From: CAWJHE01 sp963842455
GTDB taxonomy: Bacteria > Chloroflexota > Anaerolineae > Anaerolineales > UBA4823
Assembly (NCBI GenBank): GCA_963842455.1
Contig: CAWJHE010000014.1
Coordinates: forward strand, 580,954 to 644,953
DNA length: 64,000 bases
Direction: 5' to 3'
In this document: one piece after another, positions 8,697 to 18,813 of the stretch
How the letters are laid out: each line of letters begins with the position of its first letter
Numbering within the stretch: position 1 is the stretch's first letter
Position numbers and translations under genes: made by a program
The notes under the pieces: generated by a model
Database searches by the model: none
The model's input: only the letters and a program-made list of their open reading frames with translations
What the model was told of the DNA's origin: nothing

Positions 8697-8735
8697 CTCG
8701 CCAGGTGCATCTAAGGACGCCTGGCGAGATTTTTT
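8697..8735 (+). terminator. terminator after rhodanese lipoprotein
   Basis: CTCGCCAGG at 8697-8705 pairs with CCTGGCGAG at 8720-8728, followed directly by ATTTTTT. A strong intrinsic terminator 30 bases after the stop. Confidence 0.88.
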
Positions 8736-8847
8736 CTACCTGATCAAGTGCATCTGCCGCAATTAATCTCCCTGAAAATTGGGAAATTGTTGTCAACCGT
8801 TACATCCTATCATTTTTACTGAGCAAGCACAAACAGTATGCAGGAAC

Positions 8848-8876
8848 TTGACAACCGATCAGGATTTTTATAAAAT
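8848..8876 (+). promoter_or_regulatory. promoter of the TetR/PLP-enzyme operon
   Basis: A perfect -35 TTGACA at 8848-8853, a 17-base spacer, and TAAAAT at 8871-8876. The region before the TTG start (8877-8912) is a likely place for an autoregulatory TetR operator, but no clear palindrome was found. Confidence 0.7.
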
Positions 8877-8912
8877 TTTACAAACCTAACAAACGTTCGA
8901 TAGAGGAATACA

Positions 8913-9585
8913 TTGAACAAACCTCAAAGTGTTCCCAAGGAAGAAGCGATCTCTACCGCTGATCGCCTTCTCGATGTAGCGACGACCGCCTTCGCGCGCA
9001 AAGGTTATTACGGCACCAGCATCCGTGACCTTGCGCGCGAAGTTCATTTAAGCGTTGCCACACTGTATTACTATGCCAAGAACAAAGATGACCTGTACTT
9101 GATGGTCTTCGAGCGACAGTACAAAGAAGAAGCTAAGTTGATTATCGATATCCTGGCAACGGCAGATGAAACCACGACCCATAACCCGGATCGCACTGCG
9201 CAAGTTGCTCTATCGGTTGATGGATGCGCTGATCGACCGCTCCACCGCCAACCCGGATATCGTGCGCTTATGGACGCTACGCTGGCTTGAAAGGCCAAAG
9301 CAGACCGAAGGCATCGAGACCCAATTCTTCATCCCGCTCTATCAGATGGTCGAAGACCTGCTCAACCGCGCCCAGGCAGTTGGTGTGATCGATCCCAGAT
9401 TGCCCAATCTCGATCTTGTTACCCATAGTTTCACCTGGTTACATTATGGCTATTTTGGCATGGGTCATCTTACCTTCAGAACGGAGGACGAATACCTAAA
9501 TCAAGACCAGATCGAAGAGTTCCGCACTTTTGTACACATTTTTCTTGATCGGATGTTGCGGTTTTCAGACCAGATTCAGGACTGA
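8913..9585 (+). CDS. TetR/AcrR family regulator (frameshifted)
   Basis: A one-component regulator and the first gene of the operon. The N-terminal helix-turn-helix is clear: DRLLDVATTAFARKGYYGTSIRDLAREVHLSVATLYYYAKNKDDLY (residues about 17-62, quoted as the span TSIRDLAREVHLSVATLYYY). The ligand domain follows in another frame from about 9200 (ALRKLLYRLMDALIDRSTAN to the end). The shift, between about 9180 and 9205, looks like one extra base. The start is a TTG with GAGGAA upstream. It probably controls the enzyme genes downstream, which begin two bases after its stop. Confidence 0.82.
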
Positions 9586-9587
9586 AG

Positions 9588-10815
9588 ATGACATCACAAT
9601 TTACCAATGAACAATACACAACCTATCGAGACGCCATCAGCAATGAGCGTTTACCGCTGGCCTTTGTTGATTTGGATTGCTTTGATGCGAACATTGACCT
9701 TGTCTGCCAAAAAGCAGCCGGAACAGGGCGCACCATCCGCATCGGCACAAAGTCGCTGCGTTGTGAGCCGCTCACCCGCAGGATCTTTGAACACGGCGGG
9801 GCAACCTTCCGGGGTCTGCTGACTTTCACAGTCGAGGAAACAGCATGGCTGGCTCAAAAAGGCTACGATGACATGATCATCGCCTACCCCACTTGCCAGC
9901 CATCGGACATGGCGCTCATGGCGCAGATGACCATGGCAGGCAAGAAAGTCATGCTCATGGTGGACAGCCTGACGCATCTTCAGGTGCTCTCGCAAGCTGG
10001 ACAGCAGGCAGGCGTAGTCATCCTGGCATGTCTTGAGATCGATATGGCGTACCGCCCGCTGAGAACAGGCGCCGTGCATCTCGGATTGCGCCGTAGCCCG
10101 CTGCGCACGCCTGCAGAGACGCTGGCATTGGTACGTGCGGCAAAACACCTCCCCAATGTACGCATCAACTCCGTCATGGGCTACGAAGGGCATATAGCCG
10201 GCACCGCTGACGACACGCCCGGCAAACGCCTGAACAATGCCCTGATGCGCTTTATCAAACGCCAGTCGATCAATGAGTTTTCCCCACGCCGCGATGCGAT
10301 TGTCAGAGCCCTGCGCAATGAGGGGTTGGACCTGGAGATCGTCAATGGCGGCGGTTCAGGCAGCCTGGTCAGCACGCTGGCAGATTCGTCTGTGACCGAA
10401 GCCACGGTTGGCTCAGGATTTTACTGCTCGGCATTGTTCCACCACTTCAAGGAAGTACACTACCGTCCAGCTGCTTTTTTCGCCACGCAAGTGGTGCGCA
10501 TCCCCACCCCAGGCATGGTCACCTGTTTGGGAGGTGGATATGTTGCCTCCGGACCAATCGGTCCGGAAAAACTACCTGCTCCTGTCTTACCCCCTGGATT
10601 GAAATATCTACCCCTGGAAGGCGCGGGCGAAGTGCAGACGCCACTGCAACTTCCCAAAGATTGTCCCGAATTAGCCTTGGGCGACCCGGTCATTTTCCAG
10701 CATGCCAAGGCTGGTGAGTTGTGTGAGCGATTTGGCGAGTTGGCGCTGATCCAAAACGGGAGAATCCTTCGGACGCGTGCCCACCTATCGCGGTGAAGGT
10801 CAAACATTCCTATAA
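9588..10815 (+). CDS. alanine-racemase-fold PLP enzyme, amino acid deaminase/aldolase type (frameshifted near end)
   Basis: A fold-type III PLP enzyme of about 409 residues. The N-terminal barrel has LAFVDLDCFDANI and the PLP lysine in RIGTKSLRC (about residue 54); the later NGGGSGS binds cofactor phosphate. It matches the D-serine dehydratase/D-threonine aldolase-like group rather than true alanine racemase, so its substrate is probably a beta-hydroxy or D-amino acid. The reading frame as given stops at 10796, but dropping one base near 10776 yields VPTYRGEGQTFL ending at 10815, the usual family C-terminus. It lies two bases after the TetR gene and 12 before the decarboxylase. Confidence 0.8.
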
Positions 10816-10827
10816 CAGAGGTGCTTC

Positions 10828-12256
10828 ATGCAAATCCCAGAACAGGGTAAAAGCCCTGAAGAAATCTTTGAATTTCTGAACATTGCCAAGTCGCAGGATC
10901 TGAAGTGGGACGATGGGCGTATGTACGCCTATGTCTACGACCCCGGTCAAGATGCGATGGAGATCGGCAAGCAGGCGTATATGGCATACCTGGTGGAAAA
11001 CGGACTCGACCCCACCACCTTCCCCAGTCTACTAAAACTGGAGACAGAAGTAGTACGGGCGGTCATCAACCTGCTGCGGGGTGATGAACAGGTGGTTGGC
11101 AATTTCACCACCGGCGGCACCGAAAGCATCATGCTGGCCTTGAAAACCGCCCGCGACTGGGCAAGGCTGCATAAACCAGAAATCAAAGAACCCGAGATCG
11201 TAATCTGCCAGACGGCGCATCACGCTTTTCACAAGGCGGCGCAATATTTTGGTCTGAAGGTGATCATGACCCCCTTCGACACCACAACCTATCGAGCAGA
11301 TGTGCAGGCGATGCGCGACGCCATCACGCCCAACACCATTCTGCTGGTCGGTTCAGCTCCCGGCGTATTCGCAGGGTGTAGTGGACCCCATCCCGCAGAT
11401 CGCCGCCCTTGCCCAGGAGCACGGCTTGCTTTGTCACGTGGATAGTTGTGTGGGCGGTATCCATCTCTCTTTCATGCGCAAATTGGGCTACCAGGTTCCG
11501 CCTTTCGATTGGACAGTGCCTGGTGTGACTTCTATCTCCACCGACCTGCACAAATTTGGATACTGCCCCAAACAGGCTTCGATTGTGATGTACCGCAACA
11601 AGGAATTACGCCGCTTTCAGATATTCACATCGACCCGAACTACCTGTTATACACTGATTAACCCCACCATTATGAGCACAAAAACCGGCGGACCGATTGC
11701 CGGGGCGTGGGCCGTGCTTAATTATCTGGGCGAAGAAGGTTACAAAAAGATCGTCCGCGCCGTGCAGGAAGCCACTCAGCGTATGATCGCCGGGGTTGAG
11801 TCGATTCCCGAGTTAAAAGTGATGGGAAAGCCAGATATGTGCCTGTTCGCGTTCACATCCGATACGCTGGATTTGTTCCAGTTATGCGATGTCATGCTTT
11901 CTAAGGGTTTCACCGTTCAATCCCAATTTGGCAAGCCTGGCGCGCCGCGCAATATCCACATTTCCATGCAGTTTAGCGCCGTCAAGAACGTGGATGCTTT
12001 CCTGGCAGCGTTGCGCCAGAGTATCGATGAAACCAAAGCATTAGCACCGATCGATGTGGCAAGCATGCAAGCCCAGTTAAACGCGATGCTGGCAGCCAAC
12101 GACCCGAACCTTTTCGAAAAAGCCGCCGCGTTGGCAGGGATTCAGGGGCAGAACCTGCCGCCCGGTATGGCGCTGATCAACACATTGCTCGAGTCGATGT
12201 CGGATGATGTCCAATCGGAATTCCTGATCGATTATTTCAATAATTTATATATTTAA
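10828..12256 (+). CDS. PLP-dependent decarboxylase/lyase, GAD-DDC superfamily (frameshifted)
   Basis: A fold-type I PLP enzyme of about 475 residues resembling sphingosine-phosphate-lyase/glutamate-decarboxylase relatives. Motifs: NFTTGGTESIMLALKTAR for phosphate binding, HHAFHKAA with the ring-stacking His, HVDSCVGG with the cofactor Asp, and STDLHKFGYCPKQ with the PLP lysine. The frame shifts at about 11362, where one extra G turns SAPAYSQGVVDP into an unrelated tail. Likely a carboxy- or aldol-lyase on an amino acid made or used by the neighbouring enzymes; the substrate is not evident. Confidence 0.82.
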
Positions 12257-12281
12257 GATCCAATCCAAGGGAGAAGGGCAC

Positions 12282-13619
12282 ATGTCAAAGACTAAAAGCA
12301 GGACCAAATGGCAATTCTTTACATTCAGCGGCGGAAATTTCGCCAACACCCTGGCTTACCAGGTACTGGGGAATCGTGTGCAGTTCTTTTACATCGATGT
12401 CCTCAGACTCAGCCCTGCGATCGCCGGCATGGTCTGGACGATCTACGGCATTTGGAACATGATCAACGACCCACTGATGGGACAGTTGACCGACCGCACA
12501 CGCTCTCGTTGGGGGCGCCGAATTCCATACATCTACTTTGGCGCTATCCCGCTCGGACTATCGTTCTTCTTCCTGTGGACACCTATCACCACCAGCCCTT
12601 GGGTGATAGCCCTCTATTTCTTCATGGCGCTGTTCATATTCGACACACTCTACAGCCTGACCATCATCGCCTATAACTCGCTTTTCCCCGAAGTGGCCAA
12701 AACGCTCACCGAACGCATCAGCCTTTCGACCATCCGTGAGATCCTGGCAGTCATCGGTCTGCTGGCGGCTTATATCCTGGCGCCCATTCTCTCCGAAGAG
12801 ATCGGATTTGTTGGGATGGGCGCAATCATCGGCGCGCTGGTGGCGGTCGGTTATCTGATCACCCCGCTCGGGTTGAAGGAAGGTCCGATTCCTTCCGATG
12901 AAGTTCAGGTTGGCATTCTCGCCTCATTAAAAATCGTACTGGGCAGTGCACCTTTCCGAAACTTCGTCGGATTCAACCTGATGAAAGAGTACGTCTTCCT
13001 GATCCTGGGCGCCATGCTACCCTTCTGGCGCAAGTATGCCCTGGGCATCCAGGGACCAGGCCAGGTCTTTGGCATGGAATTGGGCGCAGGAGATCAGGAA
13101 GCGATCCTGCTTGGCGTTCCCTTCATCCTGACCATCCCCGCCCTGCTGATCTGGCAGCGCATCGTGCCACGCATCAGCAGCCGCAAAGCCTGGATCATCG
13201 GCAACTTGTTGTTTATACCTGGACTGTTGACCATGATGCTCGCCAACGATTTTTACACTGGCTTGATCGGCACCGTGTTAATCGCCCCCGGTCTGGCAAT
13301 CTACCAGCTCCTGCCGCTGCCCATGCTCTCCGAGGTAATCGATGACGATGCCCGCAAACACGGTTATCGTCGTGAAGGAATATTCTTCGGGATGAACGGC
13401 GGCATTGTCAAGGCAGCCTTTTCGATGCAAGGTGTGTTCCTGGCAACCGTCTTTTCGATCTCCGGATATGTCGCAGGAGCAACCGTCCAGAGTGAGAGCG
13501 CCATTTGGGGCATCCGCTTCCTGATCGGCGGCACACCCATTCTTTCAATCATCATCAGCTGGTTACTGCTATGGAAGTTCCCCTTCGGGCGTACGGTTGA
13601 AGCAAAAAGCGCATCATGA
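12282..13619 (+). CDS. MFS transporter of the GPH (glycoside-pentoside-hexuronide:cation) type
   Basis: An intact 445-residue inner-membrane symporter with about twelve hydrophobic segments. TDRTRSRWGRRIPYI between segments 2 and 3 is the signature of the GPH/MelB-like family. Within this operon of amino-acid enzymes it most likely imports the pathway substrate, which need not be a sugar. AGGGAGAAGG precedes the ATG. It overlaps the M20 peptidase start by four bases. It is the only gene of the operon with no frameshift. Confidence 0.9.
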   Translation: MSKTKSRTKWQFFTFSGGNFANTLAYQVLGNRVQFFYIDVLRLSPAIAGMVWTIYGIWNMINDPLMGQLTDRTRSRWGRRIPYIYFGAIPLGLSFFFLWTPITTSPWVIALYFFMALFIFDTLYSLTIIAYNSLFPEVAKTLTERISLSTIREILAVIGLLAAYILAPILSEEIGFVGMGAIIGALVAVGYLITPLGLKEGPIPSDEVQVGILASLKIVLGSAPFRNFVGFNLMKEYVFLILGAMLPFWRKYALGIQGPGQVFGMELGAGDQEAILLGVPFILTIPALLIWQRIVPRISSRKAWIIGNLLFIPGLLTMMLANDFYTGLIGTVLIAPGLAIYQLLPLPMLSEVIDDDARKHGYRREGIFFGMNGGIVKAAFSMQGVFLATVFSISGYVAGATVQSESAIWGIRFLIGGTPILSIIISWLLLWKFPFGRTVEAKSAS

Positions 13620-14999
13620 TGTCCACGATTCAAGCTCTCGATTATGCCCATTCCAACCAGTCGCGTGCACTCGAACGGTTATGTGAACTGTTGCGTTTTC
13701 CAACCATTTCCGCCCTGTTTCCCGGGAATCGCACCGAATTTGATAACTGCTCCGCCTGGCTGGTAAACACCTTGCAGATAATGGGCTTCACCCACGCCCA
13801 GGCTTATCCCACCGGTGGACCAGACGTAGTCTATGCCGAGTGGCTGGGCGCGGGAGACGCACCGACATTGCTACTATATGGTCACTATGATGTCATGCCA
13901 GTCGAACCCGTCAGCGAATGGACCCATCCGCCCTTCACGCCAGTTATCGACGAAAAGCGCATCCACGCCCGGGGCGCCTCGGACGACAAAGGACAATTTT
14001 TCGCCGTGTTATGCGCCGCCGAAGCCTGGCTGCAAACTACCGGTTTACCTGTCAACCTGAAGGTCCTGCTGGAAGGTGAGGAGGAGGAACTTAGCAAGAA
14101 TCTCGGTGAGTTCATCCAAAGGCACCGTGAGATGCTGCGCTGTGACGGCATCATCATTGCAGATATGGGTGGATTGGATCCGATGCTTCCGCTCATCGAA
14201 TACGGTACACGTGGCAATTGCGCCCTGGATATCACCATCAGCGGCGCAGCTAAAGATCTGCACTCCGGCACATATGGTGGCGCAGTCGACAATCCATTCA
14301 ATGTCCTTGTTCGCCTGCTGGCGAAGATCCAAGATAGTAAGTCACGCAAAATTCTGGTTCCACACTTTTACGACCAGGTCAAGGAACTAACTGAGCGCCA
14401 ACATGCTTTGGCTGCTGAAGTCCCCATCACAGATGAAGTCGGCTTGTTTATCACTGGCGCGCCAGCCTTGGGCGGTGAACAGGAATATCCGCTGAAGGTG
14501 CGCATCAGCGCCCGCCCAACCTTTGACATCCATGGAATTCGCGGCGGCTACACTGGCGAAGGCGTCAAAACGGTCATCCCCGCCACCGCTACAGCCAAAG
14601 TTAGTTTTAGATTGGTTCCTGACCAGGAACCTGATGAAATTTACCGTTTGGTGACTGATTATCTGACGAGCCTGGCGCCCCCAACCGTCAGGCTTAGCTT
14701 TTACGCAGACCGGGCGCGCTGCGCCTGCCACGGTTAGCCTGGATGCGCCGGTCGTTCGAGCAGCCAACGAGGCTTTCCTGCGTGGGTTTGGCGTGCCCCC
14801 AAAATTTGTGCGCGGTGGCGGCTCACTCCCTATCCTGAACATTTTGCAGTCTGAACTCCATCCTGATGTGCTCATGACCGGTTTTGGCTTGCCCGAGGAT
14901 GGCGAGCATGCTCCTAATGAAAGCCTGGCGCTCAGTCAGTTTTCACGCGCAATCTCCATGATGGTGCATTATTTCCAATTGATGGGTGAATCACAATGA
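13616..14999 (+). CDS. M20 family metallopeptidase/dipeptidase (frameshifted)
   Basis: A zinc-dependent amidohydrolase of about 460 residues. Metal-site motifs follow in order: LLLYGHYDVMPVEP (His and the Asp), RGASDDKGQ (bridging Asp), EGEEEE (catalytic Glu pair), and GLPEDGEHAPNE with the last His. That last motif lies after a shift at 14711, where one extra C ends the first frame at a false stop; restored reading gives GRAAPATVSLDAP and onwards. Probably cleaves a dipeptide or N-acyl amino acid. It overlaps both neighbours by ATGA junctions. Confidence 0.85.
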
Positions 15000-15992
15000 A
15001 CACAGAAACTTTGTTTATCAAGCGATCTGAGGTGCGCGCCTTGTTGACTTTGCCAGAATGCATTGAGGCAATGGGACAAGCATTCACCATGCAAGCGCTG
15101 GGACAAACCCTAAAACCTGCACTGATGCATGTAGATGCTGATGGCGGAGAATTCCACATCAAGGGCGGTGGGCTGCGGTTGGAACGCACCTATTTCGCCC
15201 TGAAAGCCAATGGCGGTTTTTTTAACAACCGTGCCCAATTCGACTTGCCCAATATCCTGGGATTGATCCTTCTTTGCGACGGCAGCAACGGACGCCCTCT
15301 GGCGGTGATGGATTCAATCGACATCACCATTCTGCGCACCGGCGCGACGGCTGCCCTGGCGGCCAAATATCTGGCGCGCCCCGATTCTTCCATGATTAAC
15401 CATCTGTGGATGTGGAAACCAGGGACAGATCCAGTTACAGGCTATGCTGCAGGTGCTGCCAGGGATCCGCCAGGTTTATGCCTGGGATGCCAACGTTGCT
15501 GTTGCCAGCAACTTCGCGGCTCAGATGACATCCGAGTTGCCAGTGAACGTGCAAGCGGTGGAAGAGGTAGGCGCAGCGGCGCGAGCCAGTGATGTAATTG
15601 TTACCTGCACACCGGCGCGGAAATTTTTCCTGCATCGCGAAGATATCCGCTCTGGCACGTTCATCGCCGCCGTCGGCGCCGACAGCCCCGGAAAACAAGA
15701 ACTAGAACCGGCATTGGTCGCATCCAGCAAACTGGTGGTGGATGTCCTTGAACAATGCGCAAACGTGGGCGAGCTGCAACATGCATTAGCAGCCAACCTG
15801 ATCACGCTGGAACAGGTGCATGCTGAGTTGGGGAAAGTGGTGGCTGGGCAGATCGAGGGTCGCCAAACAGACGAAGAGATCATCATATTTGACACCACTG
15901 GTAGCGCCATTCAGGATACGGCAGCCGCAGTGCTGGTTTATGAAAAAGCTCTTTCACATGGTGCAGGACAGTGGCTAAACTTGTTTGAGTAG
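14996..15992 (+). CDS. ornithine cyclodeaminase / mu-crystallin family protein (frameshifted)
   Basis: A NAD(P)-dependent imine-reductase-like enzyme of about 330 residues. The N-terminal half has GGGLRLERTYFALKANGGF and LLCDGSNGRPLAVMDS; the frame then shifts at about 15398 (one extra A or T) and continues with TICGCGNQGQ, the nucleotide-binding GxGxxG, then SDVIVTCTPA and FIAAVGAD. Members make cyclic or reduced imino acids: ornithine cyclodeaminase, ketimine reductase, or iminosuccinate reductase. Next to a threonine-dehydratase-like enzyme it recalls EutB/EutC and BhcB/BhcD pairs. Confidence 0.83.
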
Positions 15993-16002
15993 GGGTAATG
16001 TC

Positions 16003-16950
16003 ATGACGATCACACTTCAAGATATCCTGAGGGCTGCCGAGCGCATCGAACCTTACGCCCATCGAACACCAGTGCTCACTTGCCAAAGCCTGGACCAGAT
16101 GGTGGACGCCCAGGTCTTCCTGAAATGCGAAAACCTGCAAAAGGTAGGAGCCTTCAAGTTCCGTGGAGCGATCAACGCGGTATTTTCACTTTCCAATGAA
16201 CAGGCTGCACGCGGCGTAGTCGCCCATTCATCGGGGAATCACGCCCAGGCATTGGCATTGGCAGCACGCTTGCGCGGCATCCCAGCCTATATCGTCATGC
16301 CCAGCAATGCCCCGCAGGTCAAGAAGGAGGCAGTCAAAGGCTATGGGGGCATAGATCACCTTCTGCGAACCAACTCTGGAAGCCCGTGAGAGCACTCAGG
16401 CTGAAATCATCGCCCGCACCGGCGCAACGGAGATCCATCCTTACAACAACGAACGTGTCATCGCTGGGGCAGGTACGGCAGCATTGGAGCTGCTGCAGGA
16501 TGTCTCGACCTGGATGTAATCCTGGCGCCGGTGGGCGGCGGTGGTCTGATAAGTGGTACCGCCATTGCAGCGACAGAATACCTTCCTGGCATTAAGGGTT
16601 ATTGCCGCCGAGCCCGAAATGGCAGATGACGCCTTTCGCTCCTTGCAGGCAGGACACATCGTTCCATCTGTCAACCCCCGAACGATCGCGGATGGCTTGC
16701 TCACCTCACTGGGAACGCTGACCTTTCCCATCATCCAGCAACGCGTTGAGCAAATTGTTACTGTCAGCGAGGCGAGCATCGTTGCTGCCATGCACTTCAT
16801 CTGGGAACGAGCCAAGATTATCATCGAACCTTCCGCCGCCACGCGATCGGCTTGTTGTTGGAGCGCAAGATAGACTTATCTGGCAAACGCGTTGGCGTTA
16901 TCCTTTCCGGCGGCAACGTTGATCTGGAAAGACTTCCCTGGCAGGTGTAA
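16003..16950 (+). pseudogene. threonine/serine dehydratase-like PLP enzyme (four frameshifts)
   Basis: A fold-type II PLP enzyme of about 315 residues reading in four pieces. Seen are the PLP lysine in GAFKFRGA, SSGNHAQALALAAR, and the phosphate loop GGGGLISG, then EPEMADDAF and the C-terminus ILSGGNVDLERLPWQV ending at 16950. Shifts: +1 near 16354, -1 near 16505, +1 near 16597, -1 near 16844. The total is zero, so the start and end share a frame. Whether this is decay or read error cannot be settled here; all family motifs survive. It may act on serine, threonine, hydroxyaspartate or a diamino acid. Confidence 0.78.
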
Positions 16951-17000
16951 ACTCACCTCACTTCATGGATCAAGCAATAGGATCCGTAAGATATGTTTCA

Positions 17001-17417
17001 AGAAAGAAAGCTTTGCGCACTCTACGGCTCTGCGAGAGATGACAAACTAAAGTTTGTGTTACATAAAGGCTTTGCGAGAGATAAAAAAAGCTCATCGCAC
17101 TTGGTAAGCCATGCATAGTGATCTGTGAGATGAATTCTCAAAAAAGGAAAGCTTTGCATACTTTGCGGCTCTGCGAGAGATGACAAACTAAAGTTTGTGT
17201 TACATAAAGGCTTTACGAGATAAAAAAAAGCTCATCGCACTTGGTAGGCCATGCAAAGTGATCTGTGAGATGAATTCTCAAAAAAGAAAGCTTTGCGTTC
17301 TTAGCGATCTTGGCGAGAGATCAAAAAAGGAAAGTTTTACATACTTTGCGACTTTGCGAGAGATGACAAACTAAAGTTTGTGTTACATAAAGGCTTTGCG
17401 AGAGATCAAAAAAAGAA
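17001..17417. repeat. tandem intergenic repeat, about 140-bp units
   Basis: The 480-base gap before the aminotransferase gene is filled with direct repeats. Units at 17001-17140 and 17141-17280 are nearly identical; 17281-17322 and 17323-17417 are partial copies. A core holding ACAAACT-AA-AGTTTGT, a 7-bp inverted repeat, recurs at about 17042, 17183 and 17366, flanked by GCTTTGCGAGAG-like words. The rest of 16951-17430 shows only the Shine-Dalgarno of the next gene. Likely a dispersed intergenic repeat family expanded in tandem. Confidence 0.85.
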
Positions 17418-17430
17418 GGAGAGAGGATAT

Positions 17431-18694
17431 ATGTTCGAAAGCACTTTACCCCATGTCAGCCCAGTTTGGAACCGCAATACCAATATCATCATCGATCATG
17501 CCAAAGGTGCTTATGTTTTCGATATTACTGGACAAAAATACCTGGACTTTACCAGCGGAATTGGCGTCACCAGCACCGGTCACTGCCATCCCCGAGTGGT
17601 GGCAGCCATTCAGCAGCAGGCTGAGCGCCTTTTGCATGCCCAAGCCAATATTTACTTTCACCGCCCTTTGTTGGAACTGATTGATACCCTGCTTCCGCTG
17701 GTTCCTGAGGGAATGGATAGCTTTTATTTCACCAACAGTGGCGCAGAGTGTCTCGAAGGCGCGGTTAAGCTTGCCAAACATGCCACCGGCCGCACCAACG
17801 TGATTGTTTTTAATGGCGGGTTCCACGGACGCACTCATCTAACCATGGCCATGTCGACCAGCAAAGTCACCTTACGGCAAGTTCTACCAGCCGCTGGTCT
17901 CCGGCATCTTTGTGGCGCCATACCCGTACTCATATTATTATGGTTGGGATGACGACACCACAACCGATTTCTGCTTGAAAGAATTGAAAAAGATGTTCAA
18001 AGGCCAGACTTCCCCCGAGGAGGTGGCGGCAATCGTCATTGAGCCCGTCCTGGGTGAAGGTGGCTATGTCGTTCCGCCCTCCAGGTTCCTGCAGGAACTG
18101 CGCGATATCTGCGATCACTACGGCATCTTGTTCATCGCCGACGAAGTTCAATCCGGTTTTGGACGCACTGGAAAATTCTTTGCTATGGAAAATCACGGCT
18201 TCGTACCGGATGTGATGACAGTCGCCAAAGGGATTGCATCGGGTGTCCCCCTTTCTGGCGTCATTACCAGGGGAGAGATCGCGGCGAAATGGCTGCCTGG
18301 CTCACATGGAGGTACTTATGGTGGAAACGCGCTCGCATGTGCAGCCGCGAAAGCCACTGTGGAGGTCATATTAGAAGAAGAACTGGTTAAAAACGCTACG
18401 GAACGCGGGAACCAACTACGGGTACGCCTTCGCGAAACTCAAAAGCGATTCCCTGTTATGGGAGACGTGCGAGGCATCGGTTTGATGGATGCTGTTGAAT
18501 TCACCCGTAATGGAGAACCTGATACTACGACCTGCCAGGCAGTCAAGTCTGGATGTCTGGAACGTGGTTTGATTATCTTATCCTGCGGTCCCTTCGACAA
18601 TGTAGTCCGCTGGATCCCACCACTGGTCGTCACCGAAGATCAGATTGAAGAGGCTGTTGACATCTTCGATGATGCACTAACAGCAGTTAACTGA
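17431..18694 (+). CDS. class III aminotransferase, GabT-like (frameshifted)
   Basis: A PLP-dependent omega-aminotransferase of about 421 residues. Motifs: TNSGAECLEGAVKLAKHATG for phosphate binding, GGFHGRTH, DEVQSGFGRTGKFFA with the cofactor Asp, TVAKGIASG with the PLP lysine, and GTYGGNALACAAA. One extra T at 17872 breaks the frame; the repaired text reads TYGKFYQPLVSGIFVAPYPY. The ATG at 17431 has AAGGAGAGAGG upstream. It lies after a repeat-filled gap, so it may have its own promoter, and it is followed by a strong terminator. It most resembles 4-aminobutyrate or similar omega-amine transaminases. Confidence 0.87.
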
Positions 18695-18711
18695 CCCAAT
18701 GATCTGCGTTT

Positions 18712-18749
18712 GTAAGGCGCAGGCATCAGGACCTGCGCCTTACCTTTTT
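18712..18749 (+). terminator. terminator after aminotransferase
   Basis: GTAAGGCGCAGG at 18712-18723 pairs perfectly with CCTGCGCCTTAC at 18732-18743, followed by CTTTTT. Closes the enzyme cluster. Confidence 0.9.
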
Positions 18750-18813
18750 GCTATCTTTGGCTTCGCCCTGTACCAGCAATATTTCAACCCTTCCCCTGCT
18801 GATCACCAACTCA

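Noticed and set aside
16386..16595. 69-codon frame inside the dehydratase region as a separate gene
   Set aside because: Its translation has no family likeness; the other frames carry dehydratase motifs across the same stretch.
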